A stretch of 8,439 bases of DNA from Betaproteobacteria bacterium. Its GTDB lineage: Bacteria > Pseudomonadota > Gammaproteobacteria > Burkholderiales > CANMPU01. How positions within the stretch are numbered: the first letter of the stretch is position 1; each line of letters begins with the position of its first letter. A model generated the notes under the pieces. That model made no database searches, had not been told where the DNA came from, and saw only the letters and a program-made list of their open reading frames with translations. Location of the stretch: contig CANMPU010000031.1 of NCBI GenBank assembly GCA_947499755.1, positions 1 through 8,439 on the forward strand, written 5' to 3'. The position numbers and the translations under genes are program-made. Below are positions 1-6,599 of the stretch, one piece after another.

Positions 1-47
1 CTACAGACTACCATCAACCTTAATAATGAAGAACAGGTAAACGCCGG

Positions 48-76
48 AAAAAAGTGGGCGCAGTAAACTGCGCCCA
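48..76 (-). terminator. Intrinsic terminator closing the clsB operon
   Basis: Read on the minus strand, a perfect 9-bp GC-rich inverted repeat (56-64 with 67-75, extended by one T-A pair at 55/76) is followed within two bases by six T residues (complement of 48-53). That is the standard form of a Rho-independent terminator. The central bases must open to form a four-base loop, leaving an eight- or nine-pair stem. It lies about 240 nt beyond the clsB stop, so the leftward transcript would have a long 3' untranslated region. On the plus strand the stem is not followed by T residues, so it is not expected to act in that direction. Confidence 0.75.
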
Positions 77-92
77 AGCTATGGGGAGGAGA

Positions 93-176
93 ATGAAAAC
101 AACGAGCGTATTCAATTGCCTCAATCCTTTCGCTTATATAGTGAGCAATAATAATGCCAGTATTAAATTCCAATAA
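93..176 (+). CDS. Possible 27-residue small ORF with strong Shine-Dalgarno
   Basis: An ATG at 93 is preceded by GGGGAGGAG at 83-91, one of the best ribosome-binding sequences in the window, although the spacing is rather short. It opens a frame of 27 codons ending in TAA at 174. The predicted peptide begins MKTTSVFNCL and has no recognisable domain or clear membrane segment. The terminator-like hairpin lies just upstream (56-75), so it could be a 5' leader element if this strand is transcribed. The ORF may equally be chance or the remnant of a decayed gene. I do not recognise it. Confidence 0.2.
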   Translation: MKTTSVFNCLNPFAYIVSNNNASIKFQ

Positions 177-180
177 TAAT
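146..180. repeat. Short direct repeat CAATAATAAT
   Basis: The ten bases CAATAATAAT occur at 146-155 and again at 171-180, 25 bp apart start to start, inside an AT-rich intergenic patch. Two low-complexity copies are weak evidence of function. Confidence 0.3.
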
Positions 181-317
181 CAACATTATATAAATTGGCA
201 GATGACAATATTGGCGTGCTTGGCGCATTTGCGCACCATTACCTGCCGCTGAAAGTCAGTTGAGGATTAGGCGGCGGGCAATACAGCGCGCTTGTGTAGT
301 CAGATGGAATATCTGAT

Positions 318-1481
318 CTATTTTGTTCCGTAGTCTTTGGAGAAACCAGTTATTGCCGCCACAAACCGCGCTAAGGTATAACTTAGCCAACTTAATAATT
401 TAGTAGCGAGCGGCTGATGTTCCCAATCTTGTGCCGCGACCTGCTCTGCTCCAAGTGTGATTCCATCCAAAAGACTTTGGCGTAATTCTGCAGCAAAGCG
501 TCGATCGGTGACCACGATGTTGGCTTCCATCGCTAATAGCAAACTAAACGGATCGATGTTAGATGAGCCCACGGTTGCCCAGTCGCGATCGATTACCGCA
601 ACTTTCGCGTGCATGAAACTCTTTTTATATTCGTAAATATGCACGCCTGCACCTAATAGACGACCATAAAGCGCACGCGACGCGTAATGCAACCAAGCGT
701 ATCCACCTTTTCCTTGAAGCAATAGCGTAACGTTTACTCCGCGACTTGCCGCTTTGATTAGCGCACGACGAAATTGGATACCAGGAAAAAAATATGCGCA
801 GGCTATAAAGATTTCGGAAGTCGCGCTGCGAATCGCATTGAGGTAACTGATTTCAATGTCGCGACGGTGACGAAGATTATCTCGAATAACGAACGCCGCA
901 ATTTGATTCCCCAAAATTTGTGGCGCTGTAGCAGCGCGCGAGCCACGCCAGCGTTGTTTGAAGTGCGCCCAGGCGATCATCGTCCATAATCGACGCGCCG
1001 TATTTTCCATTGACGCCACCAACGGGCCCTCGACCGCGACCGCGTAATCATAGCGCGGGGGTATTTGGCCTGGCGTATCCATGTCGTCAATGACGTTAAT
1101 ACCACCAACGAATCCGATCTTTCCATCGACGACGACCAATTTTCGGTGCATACGTCGCAGCCGATTACGCGTAAACGAAAACATCGATACTTCGGGACGG
1201 TAGATAAGAAACTGCACTCCCGCATTGACCATGTCGTCTATCGCTGCGTTTGGCAGAGTCTTGGAACCGAATCCGTCTACGAGTAGACGAGTCGCGATAC
1301 CACGTTGCGCGGCTCGCTTTAAGGCGGCGGCAATGCGCACTCCTGTCGCATCGTCCTCAAAAATATAGGTTTGTAGGTATATATCTCGCTGTGCGTTATC
1401 AAAAGCAGTTTCGATTGCAGGAAAGTATTCCGCGCCGTTCCGTAGCAGTGTTAATCGGTTATCTGGTAAAAATTGGGTCAT
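318..1481 (-). CDS. clsB: Cardiolipin synthase B (phospholipase D family)
   Basis: This is a 387-residue phospholipase D superfamily protein, predicted to make cardiolipin or related phospholipids by phosphatidyl transfer at the inner membrane. Two HKD catalytic motifs are intact: H112-x-K114-x4-D119 followed by GKIGFVGG, and H291-x-K293-x4-D298 followed by a VGSSNIDPFS segment. The length and the lack of N-terminal transmembrane helices fit the ClsB type rather than ClsA. The frame is open for 17 further codons upstream, to an ATG at 1530-1532, but the ATG at 1479-1481 gives the family-like start MTQFLPDN and overlaps the upstream ybhP stop as ATGA, so I chose it. E. coli has the same ybhP-clsB neighbours. 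The C-terminal 30 residues are hydrophobic and basic and may contact membrane (inference). Assignment to ClsB rather than another Cls paralogue is likely but not proven. Confidence 0.9.
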   Translation of the reverse strand: MTQFLPDNRLTLLRNGAEYFPAIETAFDNAQRDIYLQTYIFEDDATGVRIAAALKRAAQRGIATRLLVDGFGSKTLPNAAIDDMVNAGVQFLIYRPEVSMFSFTRNRLRRMHRKLVVVDGKIGFVGGINVIDDMDTPGQIPPRYDYAVAVEGPLVASMENTARRLWTMIAWAHFKQRWRGSRAATAPQILGNQIAAFVIRDNLRHRRDIEISYLNAIRSATSEIFIACAYFFPGIQFRRALIKAASRGVNVTLLLQGKGGYAWLHYASRALYGRLLGAGVHIYEYKKSFMHAKVAVIDRDWATVGSSNIDPFSLLLAMEANIVVTDRRFAAELRQSLLDGITLGAEQVAAQDWEHQPLATKLLSWLSYTLARFVAAITGFSKDYGTK

Positions 1482-2230
1482 ACGCGCACCAGTGTTGCCG
1501 CAATGGGCGCGTGGTCTGAGATCATCGACCATGCGCGGCCGTGATAGACTCGGGCATCTTTAACCTCTAAAGCGCGCACGTAGATACGATCTAAATGTAA
1601 TAGCGGAAATGCGCTGGGATAACTTCTTGCTGGCCGTCCAAACGTCGTTTCAAAAACCTCTGTAACATTCAAAGACCTTGCCAATTCGTCACTTGCCTGT
1701 CGGCGCCAATCGTTAAAATCTCCCGCAATAATTAATGGTTCATTCGGCGGAACTAAACGATTGATGCGTTCACTGAGCGCTTGCAATTGCTTTTTACGCC
1801 AGCGCGATAACAGCCCTAAATGCACGTTAATGCAATGTAAGCGTGAGATCCAGTTCGGAAGTTGTAATTCGCAGTGGAGAAGACCACGATTCTCAGATCG
1901 ATTTGAGGAGATATTTTCATTATCCCAATGTGTGATGGAATATCGAGTCAATATCGCGTTTCCGTGATGTCCGCGATCATAGATTGCGTTCTTACCATAG
2001 GCGAATTCAGCCCAGGCGGCCTCCGCCAAAAACTCATACTGTGGTTTTGACGGCCAATTTTTGTAACGCAAATTATGGTGCGTGTGGTGTCCTTGGACTT
2101 CTTGAAGGAAGACGATATCCAGATTTAACGCTTGCAGCTTGTCGCGCAATTCGTGGACTGCGAGGCGCCGATTGAATTGCGAGAACCCTTTGTGAATATT
2201 GAAGGTGGCAACGTGAATTAATTCCGTCAT
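1478..2230 (-). CDS. ybhP: Endonuclease/exonuclease/phosphatase family protein YbhP
   Basis: This 250-residue protein has the metal-dependent EEP (DNase I-like) fold. Visible active-site motifs in order are TFNIHKG with N11, FLQEVQ with E44, NVHLG with H137, AGDFNDW with D171 and N173, LDRIYV with D214, and SDHAPI with D239 and H240, so the catalytic set looks complete. The sequence closely resembles E. coli YbhP as I recall it, including the NIHKGF start and the GHHGNA segment. Its true substrate is uncertain; EEP enzymes cleave nucleic acid, phosphoinositide or sphingolipid phosphodiesters. The stop overlaps the clsB start by four bases (ATGA at 1478-1481), implying translational coupling and suggesting a lipid-related role (inference). 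No clear Shine-Dalgarno precedes the ATG at 2228-2230. There is no signal peptide, so it is probably cytoplasmic. Confidence 0.88.
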   Translation of the reverse strand: MTELIHVATFNIHKGFSQFNRRLAVHELRDKLQALNLDIVFLQEVQGHHTHHNLRYKNWPSKPQYEFLAEAAWAEFAYGKNAIYDRGHHGNAILTRYSITHWDNENISSNRSENRGLLHCELQLPNWISRLHCINVHLGLLSRWRKKQLQALSERINRLVPPNEPLIIAGDFNDWRRQASDELARSLNVTEVFETTFGRPARSYPSAFPLLHLDRIYVRALEVKDARVYHGRAWSMISDHAPIAATLVRV

Positions 2231-2264
2231 TATATTTGCGCGATCAACGGAGGTGTTTTAACAG

Positions 2265-2276
2265 CGATACGTATCG
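2265..2276. repeat. 12-bp perfect palindrome between nadA and ybhP
   Basis: CGATACGTATCG reads the same on both strands and lies in the 68-bp gap between nadA and ybhP. One more position on each side can pair as G-U in the RNA. There is no T-tract after it on either strand, so it is not an intrinsic terminator. It could be an operator half-site pair or a small RNA hairpin, or chance. I do not recognise it as a known regulator's site. Confidence 0.4.
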
Positions 2277-2298
2277 TCACCGAGCAAATCAGAATAAA

Positions 2299-3396
2299 TC
2301 AAGAAACATCTAACATGCGTTGTAAGGCCAATTTTGCGAGCTCCGCTTCGTGCGCAGGGACAGTAATTTGATTGACGATTTTTCCGCCAGCGAGATTTTC
2401 CAATGTCCACGCTAAATGTTGCGGATCAATGCGTGCCATCGTCGAGCACATACAAACTGTCGGCGCCATGAACTGCACTACCTTATTTTGCGCTTTAAGT
2501 TGATCTGCGAGGCGGTTTACTAGATTAAGCTCAGTTCCAACCAACCAGCGCGTGCTCTCTTTGGCATCGGTTATCGTTCGCACAATATATTCGGTTGATC
2601 CGACAAAATCCGATTGCTTGCAAACCTCAAAATTGCATTCGGGATGGGATATGACCAAGCCATCGGGGTACTGATTGCGGAAGCGGAGTATGTGTTGTAC
2701 TTGGAACATTTGATGGACCGAGCAATGGCCTTTCCAAAGAAACATTTTCGCATTTTTGACGGCCTCTACGCTGTGTCCGCCCAAGGGCTCATCGAAATCC
2801 CAAACCAACATTTGTTCTAATGGAATGCCCATCTTATATCCGCTCCAACGCCCTAGATGTTGGTCCGGAAAAAACAATACTTTCTCACGGCGCGAAAATG
2901 ACCACTCAAGAATTTTCCCCGCATTACTCGACGTACAAACGATGCCGCCATGCTCACCGCAAAACGCTTTTAAATCGGCAGCGGAATTAATATAGGTTAC
3001 CGGAGTAACCTGCTCATCGGGATCAAGAATTTCCGTGAGCTCGCGCCAAGCGCGTTCAACTTTGGCGAGATTGGCCATATCGGCCATGGAGCACCCAGCC
3101 GCAAGATCAGGAAGGATAGCGATTTGCTCCGGTCGCGACAGAATATCCGCAACTTCAGCCATAAAATGTACGCCGCAGAAAACGATATATTCGGCATTAG
3201 TTTGCCCGGCGAGACGTGATAGTTTGAGAGAGTCGCCGGTAAGGTCAGCGTATTTGTAGACATCCGCGCGTTGGTAATGGTGGCAGAGGATGACGAGACG
3301 TTTTCCTAGCTTCGCCTTAGCGTCGAGAATGCGCTGTTCGCACGCTTGTTCTTCGAGGTGTTGAAATTTATCGAACGCGACTGTTGCAAGCTGCAT
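2299..3396 (-). CDS. nadA: Quinolinate synthase A
   Basis: This 365-residue [4Fe-4S] enzyme condenses iminoaspartate (made by NadB) with dihydroxyacetone phosphate to give quinolinate, the precursor of NAD. Three pseudo-repeated domains are visible. Likely substrate-binding residues are H39 and Y41 in ILCHHYQ, and the HPEC motif at 251-254. The three cluster ligands by family alignment are C102 (AAGCSMAD), C225 (GHCSVHQ) and C315 or C317 (TVCMCSTMAR). The CTSSNA segment at 154-159 is also typical. The ATG at 3394-3396 has a modest AAAGGG ribosome-binding sequence (complement of 3401-3406). It lies 63 nt after nudB and 68 nt before ybhP. The partner genes nadB and nadC are not in the window, so it sits apart from the rest of its pathway here. 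Confidence 0.95.
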   Translation of the reverse strand: MQLATVAFDKFQHLEEQACEQRILDAKAKLGKRLVILCHHYQRADVYKYADLTGDSLKLSRLAGQTNAEYIVFCGVHFMAEVADILSRPEQIAILPDLAAGCSMADMANLAKVERAWRELTEILDPDEQVTPVTYINSAADLKAFCGEHGGIVCTSSNAGKILEWSFSRREKVLFFPDQHLGRWSGYKMGIPLEQMLVWDFDEPLGGHSVEAVKNAKMFLWKGHCSVHQMFQVQHILRFRNQYPDGLVISHPECNFEVCKQSDFVGSTEYIVRTITDAKESTRWLVGTELNLVNRLADQLKAQNKVVQFMAPTVCMCSTMARIDPQHLAWTLENLAGGKIVNQITVPAHEAELAKLALQRMLDVS

Positions 3397-3459
3397 GATG
3401 CCCTTTCAATTTCGCCAAACTATGAATTTACACATTAGCATATCGGGACAGATTTCTGA

Positions 3460-3918
3460 TTATTGTTTCAACTCACGTTGCGGAATTCTTCGTATTGCAG
3501 AGGCGTTACTTGAGGAAAATACCTTTTCGGCGGCGATTTCGTAAGGCAACCATTGAAAGCCTAGGTGTTCGCGCGGTGCGATTTTGATGGGGAGGATTTT
3601 CGGAAGTCGTAAAGCAAAAACATGTTCGGTATTATGTGTTACCTCTGGCGCGTAACGATGACGCCATTCGGCATATATTTCGTAGACGTTTTTAGTATTC
3701 CAGTCCGACAACGAATATTCTTGCGCCGCCAGACCAGTTTCTTCTTTAACCTCTCGAATCGCTGTGCCGCTTAACGTTTCTCCGCTATTTTGACTACCTG
3801 TTACCGATTGCCAATATCCGGGGTGATCGGCGCGCTCTAGTAGCAAAACGTCGTATCCCGGTGTATAGATCACCACAAGTACCGATAGCGGAAGTTTATA
3901 AATTGCTGGGGAAATCAA
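3460..3918 (-). CDS. nudB: Dihydroneopterin triphosphate diphosphatase (Nudix)
   Basis: This 152-residue Nudix hydrolase is predicted to remove pyrophosphate from dihydroneopterin triphosphate, an early folate step. The Nudix box at 41-63 is intact: G41-x5-E47-x7-R55-E56-x2-E59-E60-x-G62. The N-terminal Y-K-x-P-x-SVLVVIY and WQSVTGS segments match the NudB subfamily. The start is a TTG at 3916-3918; no ATG or GTG lies in frame between it and the aspS stop TGA at 3943-3945, and the downstream GTG codons (about residues 15-16) would remove conserved sequence. There is no obvious Shine-Dalgarno, so translation probably relies on coupling to aspS, which ends 24 nt earlier in the same reading frame. 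An ATT directly after the TTG is a less likely start. Confidence 0.88.
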   Translation of the reverse strand: MISPAIYKLPLSVLVVIYTPGYDVLLLERADHPGYWQSVTGSQNSGETLSGTAIREVKEETGLAAQEYSLSDWNTKNVYEIYAEWRHRYAPEVTHNTEHVFALRLPKILPIKIAPREHLGFQWLPYEIAAEKVFSSSNASAIRRIPQRELKQ

Positions 3919-3942
3919 TTGGCAGGTAAACGTGGGATCACT

Positions 3943-5703
3943 TCAGCGCAAGCGAATATGCAGTTCACTTAACTGCTTATCGTCTACGGTGTTTGGCGCC
4001 TGTGCCAGTAGGCACTGTGCGCGCTGCGTTTTTGGGAATGCAATGACGTCGCGTATCGATTCTGCTCCCGCCATTAAAGTGACGACACGATCAAGGCCAA
4101 AGGCGATACCGCCGTGTGGTGGGGCGCCGTATTGCAACGCTTCAAGCAAGAAGCCAAATTTATTTTGCGCTTCTTCTGGCGCGATATTGAGCGCAGCAAA
4201 CACTTTTGACTGAATGTCTGCTCGGTGTATGCGTATAGAACCGCCGCCAATTTCCCATCCATTAAGCACCATGTCGTAGGCTTTCGCCACCACTTTACCG
4301 GGATCGTTTTCCAGAAAATCTTCGTGACCATCTCGGGGCGAGGTAAAGGGATGGTGTAACGCTTCCCAGCGCTTTGCATCTTCATTCCACTCAAACATCG
4401 GGAAATCAATGACCCATAGTGGCTTCCACGTCTTTTCCGCTAATCCCCTGTCATGCCCAATCTTGACACGCAACGCGCCTAAGGCCTCATTAACGATTTT
4501 AGATTTGTCAGCACCAAAGAATATTAAATCGCCATTTTGCGCCTGCGTGCGATTTAGTATCTGCGTGACGACGCGCGGCGCAAGAAATTTTAGAATAGGC
4601 GATTGCAATCCTTCAACGCCTTTTTGCAGATCGTTTACTTTGATATAGGCTAAACCCTTCGCGCCATAAATTGCAACGAATTGTGTGTACTCATCAATGT
4701 CTTTGCGCGTCAACGCAGCGCCATTCGGTATTTTCAGTGCAGCGACGCGGCCGCCAGGCGATAGAGCTGCTTCGCGAAATACTTTAAACTCCACCTCTCT
4801 CATCACGTCGGTTAGCTCGGTGAGTACGAGTGGTACGCGTAGGTCAGGTTTGTCAGAGCCATAGGTGTTCATTGCATCTGCATAAGGCATACGCGGGAAT
4901 GGCGTAGGTAAATCCACATTGAGCGCGCTTTTGAACACTGCGCAGATCATCTCTTCCATCATGGCTGTTATCTCATTCGAGTCCATGAAGGAGGTTTCAA
5001 TATCCACCTGGGTAAATTCGGGCTGTCTATCGGCGCGCAAATCTTCATCACGAAAACATTTAGTGATTTGATAGTAACGATCGAACCCAGATATCATCAA
5101 CAGTTGTTTAAATAGTTGTGGCGACTGTGGCAGCGCAAAAAAATGTCCGGCATGTACGCGACTCGGCACCAGGTAATCACGCGCGCCTTCCGGCGTTGAC
5201 CGAGTTAACGTTGGTGTTTCAATATCTATAAACCCGTGTTGATCAAGAAAGGTGCGTAGCGCCATCGCGACCTTGTAACGTAAACGCAAATTGTTTTGCA
5301 TGTACGGGCGTCGTAAATCAATGTATCGATGCGTGAGCCTTAATGTCTCACTTATATCGTTGTCATCTATCAGGAATGGCGGTGTCAGCGCTGGGTTAAG
5401 AATTTCTACACTTTCTGCCAGTACTTCAATTTCACCGCTCACGAGATTCGTATTGATCGTGCCTGGTGGGCGCCGCCGCACTTTACCGGTTACACGTAGT
5501 ACGAATTCATTGCGGACGCTTTCTGCCGCTTGAAATGTTGCAACATTTTCCGGGTCGGCGACAATTTGAACGAGACCTTCACGATCGCGTAGATCTATAA
5601 AAATAACCCCGCCGTGATCGCGGCGTCTATGCACCCAGCCACAAAGGTTTACTTTCTGATCCAAGTCGTCTTTACAGACTAGCCCGCAGTAGTGAGTACG
5701 CAT
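3943..5703 (-). CDS. aspS: Aspartyl-tRNA synthetase, probably non-discriminating (Asp/Asn)
   Basis: This 586-residue class II synthetase attaches aspartate to tRNA. It has the bacterial domain order: N-terminal OB-fold anticodon-binding domain (about 1-105), catalytic core with motif 1 around 153-167, QSPQ at 193-196, motif 2 FRDED at 217-221, the bacterial GAD insertion (about 280-425), and motif 3 GLDR at 536-539. Length and all motifs are normal. The OB-fold has [12 protein letters not shown], with H30-G31 where discriminating enzymes such as E. coli have Leu-Gly; His here is the published mark of a non-discriminating AspRS that also charges tRNA-Asn. G81 in the second determinant region agrees. 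The ATG at 5701-5703 has no good Shine-Dalgarno. It is followed after 24 nt by nudB and preceded by fmdB with a 68-nt gap. Confidence 0.96.
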   Translation of the reverse strand: MRTHYCGLVCKDDLDQKVNLCGWVHRRRDHGGVIFIDLRDREGLVQIVADPENVATFQAAESVRNEFVLRVTGKVRRRPPGTINTNLVSGEIEVLAESVEILNPALTPPFLIDDNDISETLRLTHRYIDLRRPYMQNNLRLRYKVAMALRTFLDQHGFIDIETPTLTRSTPEGARDYLVPSRVHAGHFFALPQSPQLFKQLLMISGFDRYYQITKCFRDEDLRADRQPEFTQVDIETSFMDSNEITAMMEEMICAVFKSALNVDLPTPFPRMPYADAMNTYGSDKPDLRVPLVLTELTDVMREVEFKVFREAALSPGGRVAALKIPNGAALTRKDIDEYTQFVAIYGAKGLAYIKVNDLQKGVEGLQSPILKFLAPRVVTQILNRTQAQNGDLIFFGADKSKIVNEALGALRVKIGHDRGLAEKTWKPLWVIDFPMFEWNEDAKRWEALHHPFTSPRDGHEDFLENDPGKVVAKAYDMVLNGWEIGGGSIRIHRADIQSKVFAALNIAPEEAQNKFGFLLEALQYGAPPHGGIAFGLDRVVTLMAGAESIRDVIAFPKTQRAQCLLAQAPNTVDDKQLSELHIRLR

Positions 5704-5771
5704 AATGAAATGATCAGAGAGATAATCTGAATTATTGCCAGGGATTGATTTTCACAAGTATTAAACCGAGA

Positions 5772-6077
5772 CTAACTGGAAGATTTTGTTTCAGTTGTGG
5801 GCTTGCTCACCTCGGTTTTTGTTTCGCTCTTAGGCGCTTCGGTTTTGTTAACAGAGCTGTCTTCCGCAGATTTTCCTTCTTGGGCCACTTTTGGTGCGCC
5901 TTTAAAGTCGGTCGCATACCATCCGGTACCTTTGAGCTGAAACCCCGCAGCAGTAACTTGCTTCACAAAGGTTTCCGCCTTACATTTCGGGCATACGCTC
6001 AAGGGCGCGTCGCTCATTTTCTGCAGATAATCTCCCTCAAATCCACATGAACCGCAGCTATAAACGTATATGGGCAT
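5772..6077 (-). CDS. FmdB/CxxC_CxxC_SSSS-family zinc-ribbon protein
   Basis: This 101-residue protein has a zinc ribbon of the FmdB type: C8-x2-C11 and C29-x2-C32, starting MPIYVY, with the conserved AAGFQLKGTGWYATDF segment at about 43-58. Residues 65-101 form a low-complexity tail rich in Lys, Ser, Thr and Glu that should be disordered. FmdB was named as a putative regulator of formamidase/acetamidase genes, but the family is widespread and its role is unknown, so no function should be transferred from the name. The ATG at 6075-6077 has a GAGGT ribosome-binding sequence (complement of 6082-6086) at good spacing, and a TATAAT box lies about 30 bp upstream. It precedes aspS, a position I recall from betaproteobacteria, where a DUF502 membrane protein gene often sits between the two; that gene is absent here. 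Confidence 0.88.
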   Translation of the reverse strand: MPIYVYSCGSCGFEGDYLQKMSDAPLSVCPKCKAETFVKQVTAAGFQLKGTGWYATDFKGAPKVAQEGKSAEDSSVNKTEAPKSETKTEVSKPTTETKSSS

Positions 6078-6107
6078 ACCGACCTCAGAAAAGACTTAAC
6101 ACTTTGT

Positions 6108-6113
6108 ATTATA
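6108..6113 (-). promoter_or_regulatory. Candidate -10 box upstream of the fmdB-aspS genes
   Basis: The minus strand reads TATAAT exactly at this position, in the 66-bp gap between ssb and fmdB. A start about 7 bases downstream would leave a leader of roughly 24 nt with the GAGGT ribosome-binding sequence inside it. The -35 region is poor (CATTGG at 16-bp spacing or TTGGGT at 14), so it would be a weak or activator-dependent promoter. It may be chance in an AT-rich gap. Confidence 0.4.
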
Positions 6114-6143
6114 CAGAAAAGTACCTCACCCAATGATGTAGCC

Positions 6144-6587
6144 TTAGAAAGGAATGTCGTCTTCTAAGTCGTCAAAATTACCGCCCGCTTTTTGCGCGGT
6201 ATTTTTCTCGGGTTCGCTAGGTGAAGAAATATCGCGCGCTATATTTTCTGACCCAGCGCGACTGCCTAACATTTTCATATCCGAGGCGACAACTTCCGTT
6301 GTATATTTATCGTTACCATCTTTGTCTTGCCATTTCCTCGTTTGTAATCGCCCCTCTACATAGACTTGGCTACCTTTCTTTAAATATTCCCCGGCAATTT
6401 CTGCAAGCTTGCCAAAGAATACGACGCGGTGCCATTCGGTGCGTTCTTGTTTCTCGCCGCCTTTGTCTTTCCAATTGTCCGTAGTCGCTATCGATATATT
6501 GGTAATCGCCCCGCCATCGGGCATATAGCGCACTTCTGGGTCGCGCCCGAGATTACCGACCAGTATTGCTTTATTCACTGATGCCAT
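6144..6587 (-). CDS. ssb: Single-stranded DNA-binding protein
   Basis: This 147-residue protein coats single-stranded DNA in replication, recombination and repair, normally as a homotetramer. The N-terminal OB-fold (about 1-108) begins [20 protein letters not shown] and keeps the aromatic DNA-stacking positions W39, W52, F58 and W86, equivalent to E. coli W40, W54, F60 and W88 in mature numbering. A short flexible linker (about 110-137) leads to the acidic tip DLEDDIPF, the standard docking peptide for repair and replication partners. The linker is shorter than in E. coli SSB, and the total length is typical of betaproteobacteria. The ATG at 6585-6587 has a full AGGAGG Shine-Dalgarno that overlaps the stop codon of the MFS gene, 10 nt upstream. 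Confidence 0.97.
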   Translation of the reverse strand: MASVNKAILVGNLGRDPEVRYMPDGGAITNISIATTDNWKDKGGEKQERTEWHRVVFFGKLAEIAGEYLKKGSQVYVEGRLQTRKWQDKDGNDKYTTEVVASDMKMLGSRAGSENIARDISSPSEPEKNTAQKAGGNFDDLEDDIPF

Positions 6588-6593
6588 TTTAAG

Positions 6594-6599
6594 CCTCCT
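6594..6599 (-). promoter_or_regulatory. Ribosome-binding site of ssb overlapping the MFS stop codon
   Basis: The minus strand reads TAGGAGG, in which TAG (6598-6600) is the MFS stop and AGGAGG (6594-6599) is a perfect Shine-Dalgarno six bases before the ssb ATG. Ribosomes ending the MFS gene would stop on the ssb initiation site, which points to translational coupling and fixes the ssb start. Confidence 0.85.

Larger units (their letters stand above)
1..317. other. Intergenic region left of clsB
   Basis: This stretch lies beyond the clsB stop codon and has no convincing gene. It holds a strong hairpin with a T-tract for the minus strand (48-76), a purine-rich GGGGAGGAG followed by a 27-codon ORF on the plus strand (93-176), and an AT-rich patch at roughly 133-190 with two copies of CAATAATAAT. 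It also holds a short GCGCA/TGCGC inverted repeat near 222-232. The left edge may contain the tail of a plus-strand gene (open from base 1 to a TAA at 64-66), but 21 open codons are not enough to support it. Confidence 0.7.

Noticed and set aside
1..66. Plus-strand frame open from the window edge to a TAA at 64-66, possibly the tail of a gene
   Set aside because: Only 21 codons with no recognisable motif; such an open stretch is common by chance, and the stop lies inside the terminator hairpin.
20..115. Minus-strand 31-residue ORF from a TTG with a hydrophobic, signal-peptide-like start (LVVFILLPIAWAQ)
   Set aside because: TTG start, no ORF of normal length, and it runs through the terminator stem and T-tract; the hydrophobicity follows from the T-rich sequence.
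774..1519. Plus-strand ORFs of 71-89 codons opposite clsB
   Set aside because: They are antisense to a gene with intact catalytic motifs and have no ribosome-binding site or family resemblance.
1482..1532. Longer clsB start at the ATG at 1530-1532
   Set aside because: It would add 17 residues unlike the family and overlap ybhP by over 50 bases; the ATG at 1479-1481 has the classic ATGA overlap.
2229..2236. TATAAT on the minus strand directly at the ybhP start codon as a promoter -10
   Set aside because: It overlaps the ATG, would start transcription inside the gene, and has no suitable -35.
5711..5727. TCAGA/TCTGA hairpin just upstream of aspS as an attenuator or T-box
   Set aside because: The stem is only five AT-rich pairs with a seven-base loop and no T-tract; there is no T-box specifier structure, and the gap is only 68 nt.
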